Notes: generated by a model not told the origin, from the letters alone. Counted from the stretch's first letter, positions 1 through 6,301 are shown. The stretch is 10,566 nt of DNA from Opitutaceae bacterium (GCA_025352845.1 JANXSC010000292.1:1-10566), one strand, 5' to 3'. Made by a program: numbers and translations.

Positions 1-83
1 GATTTCTGCATCAGGACGATCAGAACCAAAAACAGCGAGACGAGGATCAGGACGAAGGTAAGAATTCCGAGTAGGATGCCCAT
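1..83 (-). CDS. secG: SecG preprotein translocase subunit, N-terminal fragment (runs off left edge)
   Basis: The first 27 codons, read leftward from the ATG at 83-81, begin MGILLGILTF and continue with a strongly hydrophobic stretch ending LVLIVLMQK. This is the typical start of SecG: a first transmembrane helix followed by the conserved 'VLLQ/VLMQK' turn into the cytoplasmic loop. SecG is the small auxiliary subunit of the SecYEG channel in the inner membrane and assists SecA-driven protein export. The rest of the gene, expected to be about 70-120 residues in total, lies outside the window. No Shine-Dalgarno sequence precedes the ATG on the coding strand; the purine run visible here is on the opposite strand. 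The gene is codirectional with parB but separated from it by 176 bp that hold a repeat element and a possible promoter. The call rests on a short fragment, but the pattern is distinctive. Confidence 0.72.
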   Translation of the reverse strand, partial: MGILLGILTFVLILVSLFLVLIVLMQK

Positions 84-89
84 GGGAAA

Positions 90-124
90 GATTTAGGAGG
101 GCACAGGCGGCCGGGGGTTGTCAA
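90..124 (-). promoter_or_regulatory. Possible secG promoter with perfect -35 box
   Basis: On the minus strand a perfect TTGACA (124-119) lies upstream of secG. The best -10-like sequence, TAAATC (95-90), is 23 bp away, longer than the usual 16-18 bp, and matches the consensus at only 3 of 6 positions. If it is used, transcription would start at or very near the ATG, giving an almost leaderless mRNA, which would fit the lack of a ribosome binding site. The -35 could also be chance. Confidence 0.25.
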
Positions 125-185
125 TCGCGGGTTCTGGCGAATGAAAACAACCGCGGTGAAACGGAAATTCCGGTCCGCGCAAAAC

Positions 186-246
186 GGAGCGGCGGTTTCC
201 CAACCGCTGTCGGCACCGAGCCGGGCGCTTGGGAAAGCGCCGCTCC
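186..246. repeat. REP-like inverted pair of hairpin units (element 1)
   Basis: A 17-bp arm, GGAGCGGCGGTTTCCCA (186-202), is repeated in reverse complement at 230-246 with one mismatch. Each arm region also folds on its own: GCGGTT/AACCGC with loop TCCC (192-207) and GGCGCTT/AAGCGCC with loop GGGA (224-241). The two loops are complementary. A third small stem, CGGC/GCCG (211-223), lies between them. The element begins 14 nt after the parB stop. In the parB reading direction it is followed by CGTTTT, so it may act as a weak intrinsic terminator or a 3'-end stabiliser. It shares its architecture with the elements at 2737-2800 and 7843-7905. The rest of the 84-259 gap holds only the possible secG promoter. 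Confidence 0.7.
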
Positions 247-259
247 GCCAGGCCCGCAA

Positions 260-1243
260 TCAGGCTTCCACGCCGAGCTTTTCCAACAGGCGCTGCAAAT
301 CCTCGTTGCCGCGGTATTCGATCACGATGCGGCCCTTCTTCGGCGTGTGCAGCACCGCGACGCGCGCGCCGAGGTGCGAGGTGAGTTTTTTCTCGATGCC
401 GGCCACGGTGGCGGCGTCTTTCGCGACCAGTCCCGGTTTGGTGGATTTGCGGGCGGTAGCGCCGGCAGCGGACTTCGCGCCCAAGGCGAGTTTTTCGGCG
501 ACGCGGACACTCAGGCCTTCCTCGATGATGCGCCGGGCGAGCAACGTGCGCTGCGCCACATCTTCGATTCCAAGCAGCACCTTCGCATGACCGACGCTGA
601 GCATGGCCTTGGAAACATAGCCCTGGAGATCGGCGTCGAGCGAGAGCAGCCGCAGGGAATTGGCGACGGAGGCGCGGCCCTTTCCCACCCGCTCCGCGGC
701 ATTCTCCTGCGTGAGATCGAAATCGCGGATCAGGCTCGCGTAACCGTGGGCCTCCTCGATCGGATTGAGCCCTTCGCGCTGCAAATTCTCGATCAGGCCG
801 AGGGCAGCCGAGGAGGCGTTGCTCGCCTCGACGATTTTCGCGGGGATCGCCTTGATCTTGAGGAGCTGGAAGGCGCGCCAGCGGCGCTCGCCAGCGATGA
901 GCTGATATTTTTCGCCGGTCTTGCGCACGACGATCGGCTGGAGCAGGCCCTCGGAGCGGATGCTCTCGGCGAGCTCGCGGAGCTGGGCCGGGGAGATTTC
1001 GCGCCGCGCCTGATAAGGACTCGGCTCGATCAGGTGGACGGCGATTTCAAGATAACCGGGCGCGCCGGTTTTCGCGGGCGCCGGTGCCGCTGCGGCGGGC
1101 AATGCAGCCGGCGAAGCGGACGCAGCGGTGGGAGCCGCTGCATCAGCGGACGCGGGCGCAACGGTTAGAGGTGTGGCCGGTTTCGCGGCGGCGATGAGGC
1201 CGCCGAGTCCGCGGCCGAGACGGGATTTGGGTGCTACCGACAT
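260..1243 (-). CDS. parB: ParB/Spo0J chromosome-partitioning protein
   Basis: This 327-residue protein has the full ParB layout. The N-terminal basic RLGRGLGGLI box (residues 8-17), known in the family to contact ParA, is followed by an Ala/Pro-rich linker to about residue 62. The ParB/Srx-like CTP-binding domain (about 64-160) carries GERRWRA (118-124) and ENLQREGLNP (152-161), the family's nucleotide-binding and signature motifs. A helix-turn-helix region (about 168-200) would bind parS, and a C-terminal dimerisation segment follows (about 280-327). In the family, ParB loads on parS as a CTP-dependent clamp and works with ParA to segregate the origin region. The length is normal. The start at 1243 gives the conserved N-terminal box and has GGAGG upstream inside the end of the preceding LysM gene, 6 nt away, so coupled translation is likely. 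parA is not the upstream neighbour here, and no consensus parS was noticed in the window. Confidence 0.95.
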   Translation of the reverse strand: MSVAPKSRLGRGLGGLIAAAKPATPLTVAPASADAAAPTAASASPAALPAAAAPAPAKTGAPGYLEIAVHLIEPSPYQARREISPAQLRELAESIRSEGLLQPIVVRKTGEKYQLIAGERRWRAFQLLKIKAIPAKIVEASNASSAALGLIENLQREGLNPIEEAHGYASLIRDFDLTQENAAERVGKGRASVANSLRLLSLDADLQGYVSKAMLSVGHAKVLLGIEDVAQRTLLARRIIEEGLSVRVAEKLALGAKSAAGATARKSTKPGLVAKDAATVAGIEKKLTSHLGARVAVLHTPKKGRIVIEYRGNEDLQRLLEKLGVEA

Positions 1244-1249
1244 GGGGTT

Positions 1250-1816
1250 TTATTTTCCTCCGGGAATGAAGAGCGTCTGACCGACCGTGATGCGAGAAGG
1301 ATCGGCGAGCTTGTTGGCGTTGACGATGTCCTGCTGCTTCGCGCCGGTCTTCTTCGCGATGAGCGCGAGCGAGTCGCCCTTCTGCACGGTGTAGCTCACT
1401 CCTTCCTTGGCGTAATCCTCGGCAAACGTGGTCTGCACGGCGGGGCGCGTGGCGTGCGATTTGGCGAGCGCGTCGAGCGCGGCGTTGGTTTGCTTGCCCA
1501 GTTTTTCCAGCTGCGTGCCGACTTGCTGCAACGTCTCGGTCTTCGATGTCGCGATCGCGGCGCGCAATGTCCGGCTCGCGTCGGCGATCGCGTCGTTGAG
1601 TTGTGTGAGGGTGATCTGGTGCTTGTCCGCCGCGCCGGCGCGCTGGCGCAGCTCGGCATTTTCGCGCTCGAGTTGTTCGAGGCGTAGCATCAGTTCACCG
1701 ACGCGCTGAGTGAGCCCGCGCACGTCCTCGCGCAAATTGGCGAGTTCGATTTGCGGGGAGGTTTGGGCGAGGGCGGCGGGAACGAGGAGCGCCGCCGCGA
1801 GCAGACTTTTCCACAT
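1250..1816 (-). CDS. Secreted coiled-coil LysM-domain protein
   Basis: A 188-residue protein starting at the ATG at 1816, chosen because it begins with a good signal peptide (MWKSLLAAALLVPAALA, likely cut before Gln18). An upstream in-frame start would give a long Arg/Ser-rich, unlikely N-terminus. There is no lipobox Cys, so the mature protein is probably free in the periplasm. Residues about 22-62 form a Leu-rich heptad-like coiled coil, followed by a polar, probably helical segment (65-120). The C-terminus (141-185) is one LysM domain, with YTVQKGDSLALIAKKTG at its start and a final VGQTLFIPGGK. LysM domains bind the N-acetylglucosamine backbone of peptidoglycan, so a cell-wall-anchored scaffolding or envelope role is inferred; no catalytic domain is visible. 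Its stop codon is 6 nt from the parB start, so the two are probably cotranscribed. The coiled coil invites comparison with YbgF/CpoB-type proteins, but no TPR repeats were seen. Confidence 0.82.
   Translation of the reverse strand: MWKSLLAAALLVPAALAQTSPQIELANLREDVRGLTQRVGELMLRLEQLERENAELRQRAGAADKHQITLTQLNDAIADASRTLRAAIATSKTETLQQVGTQLEKLGKQTNAALDALAKSHATRPAVQTTFAEDYAKEGVSYTVQKGDSLALIAKKTGAKQQDIVNANKLADPSRITVGQTLFIPGGK
1257..1261 (-). promoter_or_regulatory. Shine-Dalgarno of parB
   Basis: The minus strand reads GGAGG here, 13 nt before the parB ATG, which is somewhat long spacing. It lies within the last codons of the upstream LysM gene. It is the only clear ribosome binding site found at a gene start in the window and supports the ATG at 1243. 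Confidence 0.5.
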
Positions 1817-1876
1817 GAGCGCGCAGCTTGCGGAATCGTTTCCCGAAAACAAGCGGGTTGTGGCCGTAGCCCGACA

Positions 1877-1904
1877 TTGACGCGCCACCGCGGGTCGCGA
1901 CGAT
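1877..1904 (+). promoter_or_regulatory. Possible promoter of the secreted hypothetical gene
   Basis: TTGACG (1877-1882, 5 of 6 consensus) and GACGAT (1899-1904, 3 of 6) are separated by 16 bp and would start transcription about 25 nt before the ATG at 1935. The box lies in the 118-bp gap between two divergent genes, where promoters are expected. The -10 match is poor. No clear opposing promoter for the LysM gene was found. Confidence 0.25.
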
Positions 1905-1934
1905 GAGCGCGTTCCCTCGCTCCTCCCCCGCCCC

Positions 1935-2741
1935 ATGTTTGCCGTCGCCCGCGTTCCCCTCCTCGCCCTCGCGCTGGCCTCCGCGGGCAACGCCGCCCCG
2001 CCCGCCGCGCTCGCGGCCGCGCTGGAATATCTGCGCGATCAGAAAAGCTATTCGTGGGAGACCATCAACGCCGACCCCGGTCCGGTCGCACAGCAATTCG
2101 AAACCAAGCGCGGCACGGTCACGAGCGTGCAGCAAAGCACGTCGCCAAACATGAAAGGCCAGCTCGACCGCAACGGCGACATGCTCATCCGCCGCGAGTG
2201 GTCCGACGGCCTGCGCCTCGACACCGTGATCGCCGCGGATGGCGCGATGGTCACGCTCACGCCCGAAGGCTGGCTCACCGACCGCGAGATTCTCACTGCG
2301 CAGGCCGAGGAGCGCATGCGCGGCCAGACGCCGACGCCGCGCTTCCAGTGGCTCCGCCGTGCCGATCGGCCGGACATCCGCCGGCCGGATCAAGAGTTGG
2401 TGCCGTTTCTGAAGAGCGCCGGCGAATTCGAATTCACCGGCGACAGCTACATCGCGCGGCTGCGCAGCCGCGGCGGCGATCCGGGCAAACCCAACGCCAC
2501 CGACGACGAGCCCGGCTCCAGCGTCACCGTCACCATGAATCTCCGCAACGGCGTGATCCGCGACTACGAGGTGAAAGTCGAGGCCACCCGCCGTGCCACT
2601 CGCGCGCGCATTTCGATTCCGGTGAGCGACCAGCGCATCGTCATCCTCACCTACGTGCCTGTCAGCCGCATCGACGTTCCCGCCGAGGCGCGCGAAAAAA
2701 TCAAGACCGCCCGCACGCCCGCCGCCGGCCGCGCGCCGTAG
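1935..2741 (+). CDS. Secreted protein of unknown function
   Basis: A 268-residue protein with an N-terminal signal peptide (MFAVARVPLLALALASAGNA, probably cut at Ala-x-Ala near residue 20). I do not recognise the family. The mature part starts with a helical segment, AALEYLRDQKSYSW, and continues with mixed, largely beta-type sequence: alternating hydrophobic and charged residues around 55-120 and again around 195-245 (VTVTMNLRNGVIRDYEVKVE). There are no membrane segments, cysteine clusters or recognisable catalytic motifs. The repeated short strands and the opening 'YSWE..' resemble periplasmic or outer-membrane-associated proteins that bind lipids or other partners, but this is only an impression. 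It is divergent from the LysM-parB pair and convergent with fmt. No Shine-Dalgarno precedes the ATG. Its stop codon TAG lies inside the left arm of the repeat element at 2737-2800. Third-position GC matches its neighbours, so it is probably a real resident gene. Confidence 0.75.
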   Translation: MFAVARVPLLALALASAGNAAPPAALAAALEYLRDQKSYSWETINADPGPVAQQFETKRGTVTSVQQSTSPNMKGQLDRNGDMLIRREWSDGLRLDTVIAADGAMVTLTPEGWLTDREILTAQAEERMRGQTPTPRFQWLRRADRPDIRRPDQELVPFLKSAGEFEFTGDSYIARLRSRGGDPGKPNATDDEPGSSVTVTMNLRNGVIRDYEVKVEATRRATRARISIPVSDQRIVILTYVPVSRIDVPAEAREKIKTARTPAAGRAP

Positions 2742-2800
2742 GGCGTCTGTCTTGCAGACGCCATAGCGCGGAAAGGCGCGTGCAAGACACGCGGCCTACG
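2737..2800. repeat. REP-like inverted pair with complementary loops (element 2)
   Basis: Outer arms CGTAGG (2737-2742) and CCTACG (2795-2800) enclose two hairpins: GGCGTCTG/CAGACGCC with loop TCTTG (2742-2762) and CGCGTG/CACGCG with loop CAAGA (2777-2793). The two 5-nt loops are exact reverse complements, part of a 9-bp inverted repeat TGTCTTGCA/TGCAAGACA. Read on their own strands, the two halves are the same unit: anchor CGTAGG, a stem whose sequence differs between copies, and the loop TCTTG. The element sits between convergent genes and contains the stop codon of the left one, so it could end transcription or protect 3' ends in both directions. There is no U-tract. The remaining bases to 2848 show nothing further. 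Confidence 0.75.
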
Positions 2801-2848
2801 GGGCGGCGCCTCTGCGCTGTCAGGAGGATTTGCGATTCACATGACGAC

Positions 2849-3847
2849 TCATCGCGTCGTCACGAGCGCCGGCATCGGGCGCGACGCCAATTGCGCCCCG
2901 GCCGGCATGGGAAACCCGCGCAGAAATTCCGCCGCCGCGAGCATCTTCCCGCCCGGTCGCTGAAGACGGCGCAAGCGCAACGTTCCCTCGCCGGTCTGCA
3001 CGAGCAACCCCTCCGCATCCGCGCCCAACACGCTTCCGGGCACAGCTCGCGTTTCGCCCGACGCGAGCCCCACCACGTCCGCCACATCGGCGAGTCCCAG
3101 TTTCACGGGCTGGCCGCCGATCTCCACGGCGCAGCCGGGCCATGGGAAAAGCCCATTGATGCGCGCCGCGAGCACCCGCGCCGACGCGGCGAAATCGAGC
3201 CCGCCGTCCTCCTTGGTCAGTTTCCGGCAGTAGGTCGCCGCCGCGTCGTCCTGTGGCGTGAATGCCAGCGTGCCGGCCGCGAGTCGCGGCAACGCCCGCG
3301 CGAGCAGCGGCACGCACGCCCGCCCGAGCCGCGCCTCAATCTCCGCCGCGGTATCGAGTGCGCCGATGCTCACCGTCTCAATATCCACCACCGGCCCCGC
3401 ATCCAGCCGCCGCACAATCCGCATCAGCGTCACGCCAGTCGCCACGTCTCCACTGGCGATCGCGCTCTGGATCGGCGAGGCTCCGCGGTATTTTGGCAGA
3501 ACCGAGGTGTGGAGATTGAGCATCCCCAATCGCAGCGTGCCGATGAAGTCATCGCGCAAGATATGACCATAAGCCATCACCAGCCCGACATCGGCGCCGA
3601 CGGCGGCGAGGTCGGCGCGCTCGATTTCGGTGAGTTTCTCCGGTTGGAAAACCGACAGACCCCGCGCGAGCGCCCACCTTTTGATCGCGTTGGCCTGAAT
3701 TTTTTGCCCGCGGCCGACCGCCCGATCCGGTTGGGTAAAGACCGCCGCCACCCGCGCGAGCGCCCGCCCCTCGGCTTCAAACCAATTTAACAAGGGCAAG
3801 GCGATGGCGTCCGAACCGAGAAACACCAGCCGCAGCGGAAGGTTCAT
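2849..3847 (-). CDS. fmt: Methionyl-tRNA formyltransferase
   Basis: A 332-residue cytoplasmic enzyme that transfers the formyl group from 10-formyltetrahydrofolate to initiator Met-tRNA, giving fMet-tRNA for translation initiation. The N-terminal Rossmann-type catalytic domain begins LRLVFLGSDAIALPLL. It carries the conserved active-site triad seen in the family: Asn111 and His113 in NLHTSVLPKYRGASPIQ, and Asp149 in RRLDAGPV. The C-terminal OB-like domain (about 212-332) starts after TYCRKLTKEDG and includes INGLFPWPGCAV. Length is slightly above the usual 310-320. The ATG at 3847 places the first beta strand correctly. The frequent partner def (peptide deformylase) is not adjacent. Immediately upstream is a 9-base homopolymer where a ribosome binding site would be. 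The neighbour on that side is a divergent pseudogene, so fmt probably has its own promoter, though no convincing one was found. Confidence 0.96.
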   Translation of the reverse strand: MNLPLRLVFLGSDAIALPLLNWFEAEGRALARVAAVFTQPDRAVGRGQKIQANAIKRWALARGLSVFQPEKLTEIERADLAAVGADVGLVMAYGHILRDDFIGTLRLGMLNLHTSVLPKYRGASPIQSAIASGDVATGVTLMRIVRRLDAGPVVDIETVSIGALDTAAEIEARLGRACVPLLARALPRLAAGTLAFTPQDDAAATYCRKLTKEDGGLDFAASARVLAARINGLFPWPGCAVEIGGQPVKLGLADVADVVGLASGETRAVPGSVLGADAEGLLVQTGEGTLRLRRLQRPGGKMLAAAEFLRGFPMPAGAQLASRPMPALVTTR

Positions 3848-3855
3848 GTAAGGTT

Positions 3856-3864
3856 GGGGGGGGG
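3856..3864. repeat. Nine-base poly-G/poly-C tract upstream of fmt
   Basis: Nine consecutive G (C on the fmt coding strand) lie 8 nt before the fmt ATG. Such a run can slip during replication or sequencing and occupies the place of a ribosome binding site. No function can be shown from the sequence. Confidence 0.8.
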
Positions 3865-3945
3865 TGGCCGATACGAAGAGGTCGATCCTACGCTGCCACC
3901 ATGAACCTGATTTTGACTGTGCTTCGCATTGCCGAAACGGGCTTG

Positions 3946-3966
3946 TGTAGGACGCCGCTCCGGCGG
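3946..3966 (+). repeat. Possible solo REP-like unit inside the pseudogene
   Basis: An anchor TGTAGG (3946-3951) is followed by CGCCG/CGGCG with loop CTC (3953-3965). The layout (anchor, then a compact hairpin) matches one half of the paired elements elsewhere in the window. It falls within the codons before the signal-peptide core of the decayed kinase. With a stem of only 5 bp it could be chance in such GC-rich DNA. Confidence 0.35.
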
Positions 3967-4276
3967 TTCAAAGCAATTCTCGCCGCGCTCGGAGTTTCGC
4001 TGTCATTCGCTCCCGGCGGAATCGCGCGCGCCGCCGAGCCGGCGGTGAGCGCGTCGGCATCGAGCCGGCCGCCGCGCCGCTGTCACTCGTCCAGCCGGAC
4101 GGGAAGGTGGCTGGATTCGCCGTCGAAGTGGTGCAGGCGATCGCGGCGGAAATGAAATTCACAGTCCTACCCGTCGTCGCGCCCTGGGCCGAGCTCCTCC
4201 GCCAGTTCCGCGCCGGCGAGATCGATGTGCTGTCGAATGTCGCCTACCCGAGGCGCTCGCCGACACCGGCCGCGGC

Positions 4277-4876
4277 ATGAACGCCGCCACGCTCGGCCGC
4301 ATTTTCGATCCGTTTTTCACCACCAAGTTCGCCGGCCGCGGCCTCGCGGCCGTGCTCGGCATCGTGCGCGCGCACCACGGCGCACTCACCGTCGAAAGCA
4401 CGACGGCGCGCGGCACGACGTTCCGGGTCTTTTTGCCAGTCGCAAAAGCGGCGAACCCCGCGGCTCATGCGGCGGCGGAGAACGCCGTCCCGCTGCAAAC
4501 TTCATGCAAGGGGGGCAACGTGCTGATCGCGGACGACGAGCCCGTCGTCCTCGAAACCGCCGCCGCCATTCTGCACCGCCGCGGCTTCACCACCGTGCTC
4601 GCGGTCGACGGCGACGACGCCCTGCGAAAATTCCGCGCCACGCCCAAGGCCTTCGCTGCCGTCCTCCTCGATCTCACGATGCCCGGCCTCGACGCCGCGG
4701 AGGTTCTCCGAATCATCCGCCGCGAGTCGCCCGCGATCCCGGCCCTCGTCATGAGCGGCTTCAGCGAGCAGGACGTGTTCGAGCGGCTGCGCGGGATCGG
4801 CGAGGTCGCGATTTTGCGCAAGCCGTTCACGCAGGAGATGCTCGTCTCGCGGCTCGCCAGCATCGCGTCGCGCTAG
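4277..4876 (+). CDS. Residual open frame: ATPase tail plus intact receiver domain
   Basis: The last part of the pseudogene is still open for 199 codons from the ATG at 4277. Residues 1-55 are the end of the ATPase domain (IFDPFFTTKF, then a G2 box short by two residues), then a 25-residue linker. Residues 81-197 form a receiver domain whose key residues are all present: acidic pair Asp86/Asp87 in LIADDEP, phosphoacceptor Asp132 in LLDLTMPG, Ser160 in VMSGFSE and Lys182 in LRKPF. In theory a free receiver could still be made and accept phosphate from another kinase, such as the one at 6364. There is no evidence of a ribosome binding site at 4277, and the ATG is simply the internal Met of the G1 box (DTGRGM), so expression is doubtful. 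It is listed because the domain itself is not visibly damaged. Confidence 0.4.
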   Translation: MNAATLGRIFDPFFTTKFAGRGLAAVLGIVRAHHGALTVESTTARGTTFRVFLPVAKAANPAAHAAAENAVPLQTSCKGGNVLIADDEPVVLETAAAILHRRGFTTVLAVDGDDALRKFRATPKAFAAVLLDLTMPGLDAAEVLRIIRRESPAIPALVMSGFSEQDVFERLRGIGEVAILRKPFTQEMLVSRLASIASR

Positions 4877-4936
4877 CGCCGCCGGCGCAAAGCGGCTCGC
4901 CACCGCGGGAAATATTTGTGTCGCTCCGCGCGACGC

Positions 4937-6301
4937 ATGTCCTCGAGTTCCGCCATCGCTCAGCCGCACGATCCCTACGCGGCGCTGCGCGTGCGGAACT
5001 TTCGCGATTACCTCGCTGGCAGTTTCTGCGCGCTGGTCGGGCGGCAGGCCGTCACGGCGGCGGCGATCTGGCAGGTTTACCAATGGACGCATTCCTCCAC
5101 CGCGCTCGGTCTCGTCGGACTGATCAACGTGCTGCCGCTGCTGGCGCTCTCGCTGCCGGCCGGCGCGATGGCCGATAATCACGACCGCCGCCGGCTCATC
5201 GCCCTCGGCACGGTCGCAATCGTGCTCGTGAATGGCGCGCTCGCCGTTGTGGCGATCTGGCCCGCCGCGGTGCCGGCCCTTGCGCCACTCCACGCCGTGA
5301 ACTCCGCACTGCGCGGCATCGCGCTCGTCTTCGAGCGGCACACCGCGATCGATCAGCTCCACTTCGACGAACCGGCGCTGCCGCTCGTGTTCGCGCTCCT
5401 GCTCGCGAACGCCTGCGCGCGCATTCTGATCTGGCCCGCGCGCTCGAGCATCACGCCGCTGCTCGTGCCCGTCTCCGCGCTGGGCAACGCGATCACCTGG
5501 AGCGCGAGCGCCTTTGAAATCGCCACCGTCGCCGGACCCGCGCTCGGCGGATTTCTCATCGCGTGGATCGGCACCGCCACCGTCTATGCGCTCGGCGCGG
5601 TGCTCGAACTTGTCTTCCTGATCGCGCTCGGCCGCGTGACTTATTTCACCGCGCCGCAACGTGCGGCCACGCGGCGGACGTGGCGCGACGTGCTGGCCGG
5701 CGCCGATTTCATCTGGCGGAAAAAAGTCATCCTCGGTGCGAGCAGCCTCGATCTTTTCGCGGTGCTCCTCGGTGGCGCGACCGCGCTGCTCCCCGTTTAC
5801 GCCGATCAAATCCTCCACGTCGGCCCAATCGGTTTCGGGTGGCTGCGCGCGGCGCCTTCGCTCGGGGCGTTTGTGATGGCGGTGTGGCTCGCGCATCGCG
5901 CCCCGCTGGCGCGGCCGGGACTCGCTTTGCTTTGGACGGTCGTCGGTTTCGGCGTGGCGATCATCGTGTTTGGATTTTCGCGCTGGTTCTGGCTCTCGCT
6001 CGTCGCACTGTTTTTCACCGGGGTCTTCGACAACGTCAGCGTCGTCGTGCGCCAGTCGCTCGTGCAGTTGCTCACGCCGGACGCCCTGCGCGGGCGCGTG
6101 ACGGCCGTGAATCAAATTTTCATCGGCTCTTCCAATGAAATTGGCGCGTTGCGCGCGGGCATGATGGCGGCGCTCATCGGACCCGTCGGAGCGGTGGTGT
6201 GGGGCGGTATCGGCACGATCATAGTCGTCGGAGTCATCGCGCGGGCCGTGCCGCAGCTGGCGCGCCTGCCCGCGTTGCACACCCTTCAACCGGAAGTGTA
6301 A
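4937..6301 (+). CDS. MFS exporter, MFS_3 / EntS-like family
   Basis: A 454-residue inner-membrane transporter, probably an exporter driven by the proton gradient; the substrate is unknown. The start is placed at the ATG at 4937, because the upstream TTG at 4916 adds only a basic, poorly conserved heptapeptide. The opening NFRDYLAGSFCALVG, the LGLVGLINVLPLLALSLPAG helix 2 and the loop motif GAMADNHDRRR (76-86) are typical of this family, as are FDNVSVVVRQ in the middle of the second half and GRVTAVNQIFIGSSNEIG near residue 400. About ten to twelve hydrophobic helices are apparent. Between helix 3 and WPARSSITPLLVP there are some 30-35 extra residues (about 113-147, including FERHTAIDQLHFDEP), where relatives as I recall them have a short connection. 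It follows the kinase pseudogene by 60 bp with no promoter recognised. No Shine-Dalgarno is visible. Confidence 0.88.
   Translation: MSSSSAIAQPHDPYAALRVRNFRDYLAGSFCALVGRQAVTAAAIWQVYQWTHSSTALGLVGLINVLPLLALSLPAGAMADNHDRRRLIALGTVAIVLVNGALAVVAIWPAAVPALAPLHAVNSALRGIALVFERHTAIDQLHFDEPALPLVFALLLANACARILIWPARSSITPLLVPVSALGNAITWSASAFEIATVAGPALGGFLIAWIGTATVYALGAVLELVFLIALGRVTYFTAPQRAATRRTWRDVLAGADFIWRKKVILGASSLDLFAVLLGGATALLPVYADQILHVGPIGFGWLRAAPSLGAFVMAVWLAHRAPLARPGLALLWTVVGFGVAIIVFGFSRWFWLSLVALFFTGVFDNVSVVVRQSLVQLLTPDALRGRVTAVNQIFIGSSNEIGALRAGMMAALIGPVGAVVWGGIGTIIVVGVIARAVPQLARLPALHTLQPEV

Larger units (their letters stand above)
3901..4876 (+). pseudogene. Decayed hybrid sensor histidine kinase (SBP_bac_3 sensor, ATPase tail, receiver)
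   Basis: Three fragments of one multidomain protein lie in three frames. (1) From the ATG at 3901, codons reading FKAILAALGVSLSFAPGG then IARAAEP look like a signal peptide, ending about 4045. (2) A frame change near 4041-4053 leads to 4053-4247, translating as VGIEPAAAPLSLVQPDGK, FAVEVVQAIAAEM and FRAGEIDVLSNVAY, clearly the N-terminal third of a family-3 solute-binding sensor domain. (3) At about 4248-4256 this jumps, again out of frame, to DTGRGM (from 4262), the G1 box of a histidine-kinase ATPase domain, followed by IFDPFFTTKF. It ends with a complete receiver domain to 4876. Missing are the rest of the binding domain, any membrane helix and PAS, the HisKA histidine and the N box, so an internal deletion of probably over 1 kb is inferred. 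The G2 box reads GRGLAAVLG instead of the usual GRGLGLAAVLG, a further two-residue loss. The gene cannot make a kinase. Confidence 0.85.

Noticed and set aside
84..259. parS site next to parB
   Set aside because: No TGTTTCACGTGAAACA-like palindrome was seen here or elsewhere in the window; the inverted repeat present is unrelated to parS.
347..1168. 273-codon plus-strand frame opposite parB
   Set aside because: parB motifs on the minus strand are unambiguous; this frame is a GC-bias mirror with no recognisable features.
2367..2387. GC hairpin CGGCCGG/CCGGCCG inside the secreted protein gene
   Set aside because: A 7-bp stem within coding sequence of such composition is expected by chance and has no anchor sequence.
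2054..3790. 578-codon plus-strand open frame crossing the secreted protein gene and fmt
   Set aside because: It spans two well-supported genes on opposite strands and is dominated by Arg/His/Pro, so it is a shadow frame.
3887..3951. Second paired REP element made of CCTACG (3887) and TGTAGG (3946)
   Set aside because: The anchors point outward rather than inward and the left one has no adjoining hairpin, so only the right-hand solo unit is kept as a weak candidate.
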